From Mactra quadrangularis (taxonomy: Eukaryota; Mollusca; Bivalvia; Venerida; Mactridae): DNA of 64,000 nucleotides. Shown here one piece after another: positions 24,901 to 30,500 of the stretch. Location of the stretch: positions 45,149,380-45,213,379 of the forward strand of contig CM046303.1 of assembly GCA_025267735.1 (NCBI GenBank), given 5' to 3'. Made by a program: the position numbers and the translations under genes. Numbering within the stretch: the first letter of the stretch is position 1; each line of letters opens with the position of its first letter. The notes beneath the pieces are model-generated. The model was not told the DNA's origin. It ran no database searches and saw only the letters and a list, made by a program, of their open reading frames with translations.

Positions 24901-27900
24901 CTTTTTAAAATTAACAGGGGACCGGAAGTTAGCTCAGGATCGAGCATTTGTCATTGTAGGAATCATTAGCGGCATTTTACTCTTCATTGGTATTTGTGTC
25001 GCTTCTTATTTCCTCGCAAAGTAAGTATTACAATTTTTAAAGAGTTAAATTTCGTTTAACCACGTATAGTACATGTTCAATCGAATTTTCAAGTTTTCCA
25101 ACCTTTGGTCATATAATTTGCTCAGCCGACTTTCCAAGTTTGTGCGATAAGCCCCAGTCATCGAGCTCATCTTCTAGCAGTTAAATCTCACGTTACAAAT
25201 TAAAGCCTAGGTGAATGTAAGTTTATTTAACTAGCTGGCCCTTGATGTGATTTAAACCAGAAAACTTTCGTTTTCTAACATATATCAGTAGCATTATGCA
25301 TATTATACCATTACATGTTAATGCACAACATATTGGCTTATATCCTTTTGATCCAATTCAAAGCGGAATAAATAATACATGTATATACATTCAGGCTGTT
25401 AATTTTACCTTAGGCTTATGGTGTAATTTAATGGAATATTTAGCTTAAACAACTCTACAATTTACAGACATTGTTACTTGTCCAAATAAGAGACACCGTC
25501 AGTCTGTAGTGACGTGGCATGCAAATTACTTTTCATTCAAATTCGTCAGTGAACTGACTTGAATTTTCACATTTTGTAAGAATGTAAACGACTGTTATAA
25601 CAATATATATATGCTCACACCTTTCCATTCATTTCCATACAGCTCGTGGCACCAAGTTAAAATACGATAATAGCCTTCTTAATAGCTTTAGTTTACCTTG
25701 ACCCAGACTAATTCACAAAATTTTAATGTATTTTGTTATTTTAAAGTTTTCCACACCTCTAAGATGCTGTGCTCTAGATCTGGTTATCTAGTACATTAAA
25801 TGATAAAAGATGGCAAATCAATTTGTAACTTGTAAAATAATCATTACTTTACCTGGAATTTATTCCTGGAATTGTTTATCAACGTCTATAATCTCTATGG
25901 AAAATATAAAACCCTTTAATTAGTTCAACTTTGGTATTTACATTCATCAATAATTCACGTATTTCTATGTGAACATTGATGTTTCATTGTACCAACCTTG
26001 CAGACAGTGGTATTACAGTTATAAGTCTACACAGCTATTAACTCCCGTTTTGGCAACAATTGATATTTGCTGCTTACTTTGTTTACGCATTTTATACATT
26101 TTGTTGGTTAAGTAAAACATTATGTCTGTACTTTTCAAGGTAGTGTTAAGTTGTGGGTTGTATTTCTGTTAGAATTAGATGAGGTTACTCACTATCAATT
26201 GTTATAGAACCATTTCAGAAAGACCTATTGTATAAATCATATTTATTGATGACTTTTCATGGTTCAGAAATAAAATTTAAAAAAAAATGCATTGTTATAT
26301 AGCTAAATGTATGTACAACCCTAATAAAACAATATATAGTCACGTGATCTGCAACAAGAACAAGTACTGACCTTAATTGGCAAATAAACTATGAAAAGTG
26401 TCAATTTCCTTTTCAAGACATTCAGTTAATTGAAATTATTTAGCCCCCATCCCTTCCCCTAAAATGCGCTTTCTTTTTTCCGGGAAACGATCTCTAAGAC
26501 CCGTAATTTGTTAGTTCACAGAGAATCATCCACGGAAAATATTTGGCTACCTTCAATATGCAGAGATGTTGCTTTAATATAGTTACGTAGTTGTTCCTCG
26601 TGAGCTACAGCGTGAACAATTATTTCTAATTTTGCATTTAATCAGTGCATACTTATTCCAATTCTTGGGAATTGTCTACAATCTAATTGAATTATTCCAA
26701 TAAGCTTACGTTTCAAAAGTAAATAATGTTGGTAATAATTTGCTTGCTGTGTAGCTCTCCAACACTGGAGGAAAATATAGAATCGTCGTTTTAATGACTA
26801 TGCAAATTTAGATATTCACTACATAATGTTGTGTATTTCTTTCAGACGACGACGGGACAGGTTTCATCGTCGACGTAATCAACAGCGGGTAAATGGCCAT
26901 ATTGAAGACATTCCACAGGTTTATCGACCATTAATAGGCTGTGATGACATTGATGGACTCACTAAAAAGATGAATGGAGTACTTATACACAAGGTGATTA
27001 TTATAGACTCTATTATACTCTCTATATATAAACATTGTACTAGATTTAACGCCGTGTCATCACAATTTTAGGTCATTTTACGGCGTCCAGCGCACCTAAC
27101 CTGGCTTTCCTGGACTATTGTCTATAACCAGTACTCACCTACCCTTCCACAAATCGACATTATTGTCAGATTTTCATGGAAGGGTATAACCTTCCCGGGT
27201 GGGATTCGAACCCGCACCCCTCGGGCACGAGATTCCAAATCCCGGCGCGCTACCAACTGCGCTATCGACCCGGGTTATATTATATTTATAATTGCATAAA
27301 CAATAGCATTATCAATTCTAGAAATATATAAAAATATCACATATGGTAGTTGAGGAAAAGTTATATACTATTTATGTAATGACCCAAATAACTGTTGATT
27401 TGTCATTTGGTACAACATAGATTACTTAATGCCTCTATAATATATCGTCATACACTACAATGTGCATGGTTACACCAACTTTAAGAACAATTTTAGTGTC
27501 AATGTAAGCCTGTTTAAAAATCATAAAGTTAAAATTGACAAAAGCACTTATTTATATATATATTTGTATATAGTTTTTATAACTATAATATACAAACAGC
27601 TACAAATCAGTCGATACCCTTTTACAGATATTGAGTTGAAATCATTAAGTATACACATTAATTGATTCATTGTTCGGTTCCTTAGGTATCGCTAGACTGA
27701 AACACCTACTATTGACTGCCCTTTCTGAACATTGTATGAATCTGGTCATGTGCATTTATGACCACTGAGCTCAGCAGTCACTACACAGTGATAAAAATAA
27801 CTTCACTACAACGTAGCGCATTTATAAATTCTAAAAGTATCAAACGTCCATGTAATGAAAAGGATTCTTCCTGTTTGTTGAAACAATGGATCTTTATTTC

Positions 27901-29377
27901 TTTTGTCACACACCATTTTTGCTTGAAACCTTTCAGTGAAATTCATTGAATGGCTTGTAGTACTTTAAAGTAAAGGGACAATATTGACATTGGCGTAAAT
28001 TGGTATCATCAATTGTTACACTGTATTAGGTGATATTCGAATTTCTTTCAGGAGACGCAGACAACGGAATCTTGTTTCTTAGGTTCAGATAATACACAAC
28101 TGTACATCAGCCCAATAGAAGGTTACGTAAGGAATGATGGCAACGATCGTGGTTCAAGATCAAGAAAAACGGCAGTGTCACTGGAAGAAGACCCAAGAAA
28201 CTGGGTGAATCGTAATAACAGTCATAATGAAACTATGAATGAGAATGACAATAAGAACTTAGGAGACATTAATGATTTAGGTAATACAACTGATAGCAGA
28301 TGTAATGATTTAAACGTTGACAGTGATACAAATGAGCATCTGAATGATCTTAGTCCAAGACATAAACCAATACAGAAGCAGAACGATCATGCAGTTGGTG
28401 CTAATCCACACGTTGCCAATATTCCAAGTCCGAAATCCACCCTTCCTCCAGCAATAAATCTTGATACAAGCGATGAAGAAATACCGGGTGATGGTACACC
28501 ATTAACACCTCTGCACATCAGTGAGGATGAGGATAATACGGATATTTTTAAAAAATGCAAACCAAAGACTGCTGATAATAAAAGTAAAAGCGATGATGAT
28601 AATTTATTCAAAAAGTGCAAGCCTAAAAACATTGCTGATGGAGACGATTCTAAAGAAGAAGAGGAACCAGAGACAGGTCCAGTAGCAAACCCTAGACCCC
28701 AAAGATCAGAAAAGCCATCTAATATAGCAAATCCTAATCCTAACCACAGTAGACATGACAGACCACCTCATATGAATGTTGGCAGACATGGTAACCCTCA
28801 CAAGTCTAATAGAGATCATAGGGGCCCACCTGGTCCAGGAAGACGAGATAATATACCAAGATCTGGTGGTCCGCCACCATCTCATAGAAGACGAGAACAT
28901 CCCCCTGGAAATCCTTCTGATAAACATCCACCTCGTAGAGAAGGCCAACGAGGACCTAGACCAAAGGAATCTAATAAGGAAGCTGTTGCATCGCCTGAAA
29001 ATAACACTGCTGTTTCATCAAATGGACTAGGTGAATTACCTATAAAACCAGTTTATACCGGTTCTGGTACTGATAGCAAACCACCAGAAAAGGTGAGAAG
29101 AGGAAGTGATAGCTCCAGTTCAACTGAGGGATGCGATTCACCAAACACTGCATGGCTTAACTCTCAAGAATTTTCTGACCTTTCACCAGAACATTTGAAA
29201 ACATGGAATGAAAGAGGTTCGCCAGAGGCTGCTTCAAAGAATCCGCCTCCGTATTTTAATTTATTTTCGAAACTAGGAGATAAGGGATCTGGGTCACGTG
29301 GTGAAAGGCGAGACGAAGATGGAAGAAATAGTAAAATTCGACCGTCGATTAAGGACAAGTTTTCAATAGCAATATAA
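806..29377 (+). CDS. NRG-like: neuregulin-like ErbB ligand precursor: Ig repeats, EGF, transmembrane, cytoplasmic tail (5' partial)
   Basis: This is a type I membrane growth-factor precursor; by family knowledge the EGF domain is released and activates ErbB/EGFR receptor kinases. Exons: 806-924, 1942-2119, 3311-3432, 5543-5726, 6661-6779, 18272-18371, 19849-19919 (or 21929-21984), 24918-25020, 26846-26993, 28052-29377. Every junction is GT/AG and the phases agree throughout, giving 822 visible residues. Order: second half of an Ig domain (1-39), Ig (about 41-139, Cys66/Trp80/Cys119), Ig (about 141-240, Cys167/Trp181/Cys221), EGF (Cys 248, 256, 262, 273, 275, 284), transmembrane helix (about 308-331) followed by an Arg-rich stop-transfer, then a 491-residue hydrophilic tail. 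The EGF spacing C-x7-C-x5-C-x10-C-x-C-x8-C and the Ig-EGF-TM order match neuregulins. The start codon and any signal peptide are upstream of the window. Vertebrate neuregulins have one Ig domain, so multiple Ig domains are unusual. A different Ig-EGF receptor is possible but less likely. Confidence 0.82.
930..1940 (+). other. intron between Ig exons, carrying 39-bp minisatellite
   Basis: Most of the first half is the 39-bp tandem array listed separately. Bases about 1770-1898 look like a truncated relative of the palindromic element at 43776-44035; they end in the same GAATATGCCACCATA terminus. The rest is unremarkable AT-rich DNA. Confidence 0.6.
967..1519. repeat. 39-bp tandem repeat (minisatellite), about 14 copies
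   Basis: The unit is AAGAATATGCCTTCCAAAGT followed by CAAATGAAAATGTTGTTTT. The first seven or so copies are nearly identical; later copies (from about 1250) vary at CAAATG/CCAAAG/CCAATG. Since 39 is a multiple of 3, the array stays open in several frames on both strands (13-residue peptide repeats), but it is intronic and starts after a perfect GTAAGT donor, so these ORFs are artefacts. Confidence 0.95.
1942..2119 (+). CDS. NRG-like: exon: N-terminal half of an Ig domain
   Basis: The acceptor is CCCATTTAAG and the donor GTAAGA; the exon runs phase 1 to phase 2. It encodes the B-strand cysteine in LKLTCNIK and the C-strand tryptophan in FRWQKDG. The visible residues are about 40-99. Confidence 0.88.
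2299..2621. mobile_element. foldback (long inverted-repeat) MITE
   Basis: The two ends are inverted copies: TAGCCTGTTCAATTACCCTA at 2302 is mirrored by TAGGGTAATTGAACAGGCTA ending at 2618. Pairing continues through CCTCGGCCATT... against ...AATGGCCGAGG. A second, internal hairpin pairs ATATACGATCGTTAAGGCAA with TTGCCTAAACGATCGTATAT. CTG flanks both ends (2299-2301 and 2619-2621) and may be a 3-bp target duplication. No transposase is present. Confidence 0.85.
2776..3171 (+). repeat. dispersed repeat R, copy 1
   Basis: It matches the inverted copy at 45931-46433 over almost its whole length, including GACGTGACCTTCCACGG-like, GCAGACTGTGAATAATACCG and GGCCTTTTTCAAACGA segments. Possible flanking duplication: ATTTTTTCCC on the left and ATTTTTCCCC on the right. 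There is no clear terminal inverted repeat and no coding capacity. Confidence 0.75.
3311..3432 (+). CDS. NRG-like: exon: C-terminal half of an Ig domain
   Basis: The acceptor is TATATTTCAG and the donor GTATGT; the exon runs phase 2 to phase 1. It encodes LEDHGTYTCIAEN, the D-x-G-x-Y-x-C strand that pairs with Cys66 of the preceding exon, then a G-strand ending in SSNVTVYG. It completes the second visible Ig domain. Confidence 0.88.
3577..3865 (-). mobile_element. SINE-B copy 1 (tRNA-derived), minus strand
   Basis: It is flanked by a 13-bp near-perfect target duplication, TTCTTGTTTTTCA at 3564-3576 and TTCTTGTTCTTCA at 3866-3878. The tRNA-like head is at the right end on the minus strand: a box-B-like stretch read on plus as GATTCGAATCCGAACC, then a box-A-like stretch CTACCAATTGCGCTACCGAC. 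The 3' tail, at left, is the shared GACGCCGTGTCAACACA...TTTTACGGCGTC stem-loop. A minus-strand ORF at 3725-3916 is just the head read through. Confidence 0.88.
3879..5110 (+). other. intron, no recognised element
   Basis: AT-rich intron between Ig exons. I see no exon-like ORF, tandem array or clear inverted repeat. The short plus ORF at 4715-4915 has no family resemblance and no splice context. Confidence 0.5.
5111..5428 (+). mobile_element. SINE-A copy 1 (tRNA-derived), plus strand
   Basis: The head GCCCGGCTAGCTCAGTTGGT contains a box A (TAGCTCAGTTGGTAGCACGC), followed about 35 bases later by a box B (GGGTTCGATTCCCG). The body includes a TTTAGCTGTT-like dyad and GGGCAGTTGTCAGTCACT. The 3' tail is CGCCGT (5359-5364) paired with ACGGCG (5390-5395), then an AAC-rich tail at 5401-5423. 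Near-matching copies occur at 11610 and 41967. The head is not a functional tRNA gene: the acceptor stem is not closed and the sequence runs on into the SINE body. Confidence 0.88.
5543..5726 (+). CDS. NRG-like: exon: N-terminal half of an Ig domain
   Basis: The acceptor is TTTTCATTTTAG and the donor GTAAGG; the exon runs phase 1 to phase 2, as in the exon at 1942. It encodes the B-strand Cys in MVLECKIK and Trp in FKWYKDG. It starts about 115 bases after SINE-A copy 1. Confidence 0.88.
5727..6660 (+). other. intron, no recognised element
   Basis: AT-rich intron separating the two halves of the third visible Ig domain. Nothing coding or repetitive was recognised, apart from loosely repeated TTTTACAGTA-type motifs at about 6440-6570. 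Confidence 0.5.
6661..6779 (+). CDS. NRG-like: exon: C-terminal half of an Ig domain
   Basis: The acceptor is ACAATTTCAG and the donor GTAAGT; the exon runs phase 2 to phase 1. It encodes LLPDKGTYVCVAENAAGSV, a textbook I-set F/G region. It has the same length (119 nt) and phases as the exon at 806-924, consistent with duplication of a two-exon Ig cassette. Confidence 0.9.
6975..7182. mobile_element. MITE, CAGTGGCGC family, copy 1
   Basis: Inverted ends: CAGTGGCGCAAACATTTACC then CCGCTGATTTAAATACTCGA on the left, mirrored by TTTAAATCAGCGGGGTAAAT and GCGCCACTGACAGTTGAAT on the right. The right end including ACAGTTGAAT is shared with the copy ending at 9171, so the terminus extends beyond the CAGTGG core. 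Confidence 0.85.
7553..7913. mobile_element. MITE, AGGGACT family
   Basis: The left end AGGGACTGTTGTCAGTTATC TTCCCCT is mirrored by AGGGGAAATAACTGACTAAA GTCCCT at the right. A second pairing block, CCAATTGGTAAGTAGGTCC against AATTGGACCTACCTAT, lies inside. It is noncoding and single-copy in this window. Confidence 0.75.
8676..9171. mobile_element. MITE, CAGTGGCGC family, copy 2, split by another MITE
   Basis: The left fragment ATTCAACTGTC (8676-8686) and the right fragment 8995-9171 together make a copy of the element at 6975-7182. The right end GCGCCACTGACAGTTGAAT is the inverse of the reassembled left terminus. The interruption at 8687-8994 is the G-rich MITE. Confidence 0.75.
8687..8994. 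mobile_element. MITE, CAGGGGCGGATCC family, copy 1 (nested)
   Basis: It starts CAGGGGCGGA and ends AGATCCGCCTATG, with exact 5-bp target duplications CTGTC at 8682-8686 and 8995-8999. The interior has long G runs (about 22 and 10), a matching C-rich block near the right end, and an AT-rich core containing TGCAACATATTGATCAGCAT. The core closely matches copy 2 at 54107. It has no coding capacity. Confidence 0.88.
9944..10251. mobile_element. MITE, TATAGTGCGTAC family
   Basis: The left terminus TATAGTGCGTACAAAAAACA is mirrored by TGTTTTTTTGTACGCACTAT at the right end (about 25 bp pairing). The interior is noncoding. Confidence 0.75.
10740..11130. repeat. GC-richer repetitive patch with internal direct repeats
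   Basis: AATACGATGTTAGATCACGA near 10764 recurs as AATACGATGTTAGGTTACGA near 10914, and CGTGACCTCG-like motifs recur. The base composition differs from the AT-rich surroundings. It is probably a decayed transposable element; the class is unknown. Confidence 0.4.
11610..11922 (-). mobile_element. SINE-A copy 2, minus strand, 16-bp target duplication
   Basis: A perfect 16-bp duplication, CTTTACTGTCACTTGT, flanks it at 11594-11609 and 11923-11938. Read on minus, it has the head GCCCGGCTAGCTCAGTTGGT, box B GTGGGTTCGTTTCCCGG, the SINE-A body, the ACGGCG/CGCCGT tail hairpin and a (CAAA)n tail (plus strand TTTGTTTGTTTG). The intact duplication suggests a relatively young insertion. Confidence 0.93.
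14352..14643. mobile_element. MITE, CAGTCCCATAAA family, copy 1
   Basis: It runs from CAGTCCCATAAACATAAAAA to GATTTTATGGGACTG. It is GC-richer than its surroundings (GTACGGGCGCCGTGCGATCA). The inverted copy at 34606-34944 shares the interior, including GGCGCCGTGCGATC, TCTTCCAGCTA and the CACGGCCTACGACTG-like block. Shared bases extend a few nt beyond both termini. Confidence 0.82.
16056..16128. mobile_element. 73-bp palindromic mini-element with 9-bp target duplication
   Basis: CATTCTCGTTCCCAGAGTCT pairs with AGACTCTGGGAACGAGAATG around a short loop (AGCTAGTATTG), giving a near-perfect stem of about 30 bp. CACCACATA flanks both sides (16047-16055 and 16129-16137). The 9-bp duplication points to a Mutator-like family (inference). 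Confidence 0.85.
16721..16797. repeat. short inverted-repeat element with GGTACC arms
   Basis: CGCCCCCTTAAAGTAAAATG then GTACCATTTT pairs with TTTGGTACCTTTTTATGTTT AGGGGGCG. A related, weaker palindrome (AAAAAGGTACC...ACTTTTTTGTTTTAAGGGG) lies at about 52455-52530. Confidence 0.6.
17354..17756 (+). mobile_element. 3' remnant of a non-LTR retrotransposon (LINE), with tail
   Basis: The frame reads RRDQIVITRCRIGHTRLTHS, then YLLKREEAPKCIQCDEHF, then VLLECQDLKYIRDKHF, ending at TAG 17614-17616. The IGHTRLTH...C..C......LLEC pattern is the C-terminal end of Jockey-like LINE polyproteins, after the reverse transcriptase. The upstream reverse transcriptase is absent, so this is a 5'-truncated dead copy. 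The noncoding tail (17704-17756) has CGGCGC paired with GCGCCG around ATATGACCTTTCTGTGTTGG, then an AAACCAAAACAAAC end. The same layout is seen at the SINE 3' ends. Confidence 0.75.
18272..18371 (+). CDS. NRG-like: exon: first part of EGF domain (common exon, Cys1-Cys4)
   Basis: The acceptor is TTCTATTTCAG and the donor GTACGT; the exon runs phase 1 to phase 2. It encodes ECGPEDALFCLNNGTCSKYA then DIGESFC, giving C-x7-C-x5-C-x10-C. It breaks in the codon just after Cys4. This is the position where vertebrate NRG genes switch from the common EGF exon to the alpha or beta exon. Confidence 0.9.
18372..19848 (+). other. intron within EGF domain, no recognised element
   Basis: AT-rich intron between the common EGF exon and the first alternative EGF exon. 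No further EGF-like exon (C-x8-C) or repeat was recognised. Confidence 0.5.
19849..19919 (+). CDS. NRG-like: alternative exon: EGF C-terminal part, beta-like
   Basis: The acceptor is TTTGACAG and the donor GTACGA. The first base completes the codon opened by the common EGF exon (T), then CPENYKGNRC supplies Cys5 and Cys6 (x8), followed by ELFWLPDAKKASD. The exon ends in phase 1. By family knowledge, vertebrate beta exons begin CPNEFTGDRC; this one has CP-N-x-G-RC in the same positions. It splices in frame to the transmembrane exon at 24918. It is 71 nt long, so it cannot be followed in frame by the exon at 21929. Confidence 0.88.
19920..21928 (+). other. intron between the two alternative EGF exons
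   Basis: AT-rich. It contains a pair of short direct repeats (TTTAAACAGAAATGCTATGA at about 21690 and a close copy at about 21772), an 18-bp perfect palindrome at 21805-21822 and a CT-rich tract just before the next acceptor. No exon was found. Confidence 0.55.
21805..21822. promoter_or_regulatory. 18-bp perfect palindrome with two CACGTG E-boxes
   Basis: CACGTGACTAGTCACGTG is its own reverse complement and carries two canonical E-box cores. It lies 106 bases before the alternative alpha-like EGF exon. A regulatory role is speculative. Confidence 0.3.
21929..21984 (+). CDS. NRG-like: alternative exon: EGF C-terminal part, alpha-like
   Basis: It follows a strong polypyrimidine tract (about 21897-21921) and a GCTAG acceptor; the donor is GTATGT. 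The first base completes the codon after Cys4 (T), then CQPGYQGNRCTELSFDKI follows, giving Cys5-x8-Cys6. By family knowledge, vertebrate NRG1 alpha exons begin CQPGFTGARCTEN, so CQPG-[YF]-x-G-x-RCTE is shared. The phases (2 in, 1 out) equal those of the exon at 19849. At 56 nt it replaces that exon in frame but cannot be joined to it. Joining to the exon at 24918 gives KIRDRKLAQ. Confidence 0.85.
22549..22696. repeat. 42-bp tandem repeat, about 3.5 copies
   Basis: The unit starts CATTTTCTAATAAATTGAGA and continues TAATGATTAATTTTTCTACTTT. Starts at 22549, 22591, 22633 and 22675 give an exact 42-bp period. It lies between the alpha-like EGF exon and the transmembrane exon. Confidence 0.9.
22700..24917 (+). 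other. intron before the transmembrane exon
   Basis: AT-rich. Around 23370-23470 is a tRNA-like dispersed repeat: GGGCGAGTGGTTATGATGTT, then AGCCAGTTCCGCGTTGGTTT. The latter string also occurs at 16028-16047. The 80-residue ORF over it has no known domain. Nothing else was recognised. Confidence 0.45.
24918..25020 (+). CDS. NRG-like: exon: juxtamembrane and transmembrane helix
   Basis: The acceptor is TTAACAG and the donor GTAAGT; the exon runs phase 1 to phase 2. It encodes GDRKLAQDR, then the hydrophobic stretch FVIVGIISGILLFIGICVAS, then YFLAK. The short juxtamembrane RKLAQDR is where ectodomain shedding would be expected (inference). Confidence 0.9.
25021..26845 (+). other. intron after transmembrane exon, no recognised element
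   Basis: About 1.8 kb of AT-rich sequence. I see no ORF with coding character and no clear repeat. Confidence 0.5.
26846..26993 (+). CDS. NRG-like: exon: cytoplasmic stop-transfer and proximal tail
   Basis: The acceptor is TTTCTTTCAG and the donor AAG|GTGATT; the exon runs phase 2 to phase 0. It encodes KRRRDRFHRRRNQQR, a strongly basic stop-transfer, then GHIEDIPQVYRPLIGCDDID, and ends in GVLIHK. Reading past the donor gives 26 more residues into intron and SINE-B before a stop; I treat that as non-coding. Confidence 0.85.
27043..27274 (-). mobile_element. SINE-B copy 2, minus strand
   Basis: Same family as 3577, 33627 and 37750. The head on minus has box A (plus-strand CTACCAACTGCGCTATCGAC) and box B (plus-strand GGGATTCGAACCCGCACC). 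The tail hairpin ACGCCGT...ACGGCGT is at the left. Part of the body (the GGCCGGAAACTTCTCC segment) is deleted relative to other copies. No clean target duplication was found. Confidence 0.85.
27275..28051 (+). other. intron before the last exon
   Basis: AT-rich intron ending in the ATTTCTTTCAG acceptor. The small ORFs at 27462 and 27758 show no domain or splice logic. Confidence 0.5.
28052..29377 (+). CDS. NRG-like: terminal exon: intracellular domain (441 residues) and stop
   Basis: It runs from acceptor TTTCTTTCAG in phase 0 to TAA at 29375-29377. The start reads ETQTTESCFLGSDNTQLYIS, then PIEGYVRNDG. The rest is low-complexity, Asn/Asp/Pro/Ser/Arg-rich and probably disordered. There is a duplicated FKKCKPK motif (plus-strand about 28548 and 28608) between acidic clusters, and a His/Pro/Arg-rich middle (about 28700-28970). 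The C-terminus is KDKFSIAI, whose last three residues fit a class II PDZ ligand (hydrophobic-x-hydrophobic; speculative). It has no clear similarity to vertebrate NRG tails. The minus-strand ORFs inside it (28387, 28706, 29164) are shadows. Confidence 0.88.
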   Translation, partial: ETQTTESCFLGSDNTQLYISPIEGYVRNDGNDRGSRSRKTAVSLEEDPRNWVNRNNSHNETMNENDNKNLGDINDLGNTTDSRCNDLNVDSDTNEHLNDLSPRHKPIQKQNDHAVGANPHVANIPSPKSTLPPAINLDTSDEEIPGDGTPLTPLHISEDEDNTDIFKKCKPKTADNKSKSDDDNLFKKCKPKNIADGDDSKEEEEPETGPVANPRPQRSEKPSNIANPNPNHSRHDRPPHMNVGRHGNPHKSNRDHRGPPGPGRRDNIPRSGGPPPSHRRREHPPGNPSDKHPPRREGQRGPRPKESNKEAVASPENNTAVSSNGLGELPIKPVYTGSGTDSKPPEKVRRGSDSSSSTEGCDSPNTAWLNSQEFSDLSPEHLKTWNERGSPEAASKNPPPYFNLFSKLGDKGSGSRGERRDEDGRNSKIRPSIKDKFSIAI

Positions 29378-30500
29378 GATATGTAGTTGTCAGTTCTAAT
29401 TGCCCGAAACTCCACGATCGCGATATGTGACTTATAGCTTGTAGTTAACATGTTCCATTTAAAATGGAATTAGTTCCGAGTACCTGTCATCAGCTTTTGT
29501 TTAATCGCGTTACCTTGACGACCTAGCAAACCTTACAGCTTCATGTGTATAACTAACTTGTTTTGTGAACGCATCACATCACTTTCGTTCTTTGGAGTAT
29601 AGACGCGTTTCGTAAAATGTTGAGTCCATCTCTTATATTTTTTATCATATCATTTCACTCATTTCTACGGTTATATTGTGTATTAGAAAGAAATGTGACA
29701 GATCTTTAAGTTGTCAATAGTTTTATCGTAAAATTAAAGATCTGAATTAGATAGATGACTGGTTAACAACTGGGTTCATCATCAATGTGTATTACACAAT
29801 GTGTTTTATGTTTTACTCATCAATGCAATCATGTATTTATGCTCGAAATTTGTGATAGTAAGATTGTTTAGAAATCAACAGATGTATGAATGAATTTACT
29901 CGGTATTTGACAGACTGGCTCATACTTAAAGAATGAAATATAAACAAGGTGTATTTGGTCAACAGACTTCAATTGACAATGTTTGCAGGATGTTTTTATA
30001 TTGCATATTAATAGCTGGAAAAGTCAACATTGCATATTTTTGGACTTTTAAACATAGACCAGTCTAGTTACTAGGTAAGTCTTCTGTGCAATATTGGCAA
30101 ATGTATTATGTTCATATGCACCTATTTTCGGTATTTTGGAACGACATTCCAATTAAATATTGGACTATACAATTACTGTTTAAAAGACAAAAATAGAACT
30201 GAAGGAATAACAATTAATTTGAGGAAAAGAGTGTCATGCTCTTAATCAATATAAATTGTTAAGCATTCCAATTGAGCTAATGTAAACACAATGTAAACAT
30301 TGTTATATCATGTATGTTGACAAGTATTACCTTTTTATATTTTAAATACAAATTTATAATAATACAATTATGAGTATTCTATTTCATATTTTGTTTATAA
30401 GCAATATTGTACTTGTTGTTTTTTAGCATATTTATTCAAACTTCTATTTTTATTAGTAAACATATACATTTAATAAAGAAGAAAAAGACACAATTGGTCT
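29378..30500 (+). other. 3' UTR of the neuregulin-like gene
   Basis: Follows the TAA stop. It is AT-rich with no ORF, and a poly(A) signal lies near its end. The length is inferred from that signal; a longer UTR using later signals is possible. Confidence 0.45.
30472..30477 (+). promoter_or_regulatory. candidate poly(A) signal AATAAA
   Basis: The first canonical AATAAA after the stop, about 1.1 kb downstream. AT-rich DNA gives AATAAA by chance; another candidate is at 34320-34325 with a T-rich run about 20 bases later. Confidence 0.35.

Noticed and set aside
26994..27071. Extension of the cytoplasmic exon past its GT donor
   Set aside because: Adds residues from intron and SINE tail; the 28052 exon joins in frame with a good acceptor.
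28387..29451. Minus-strand ORFs opposite the terminal exon
   Set aside because: Shadows of the intracellular-domain coding sequence; no codon or domain support.
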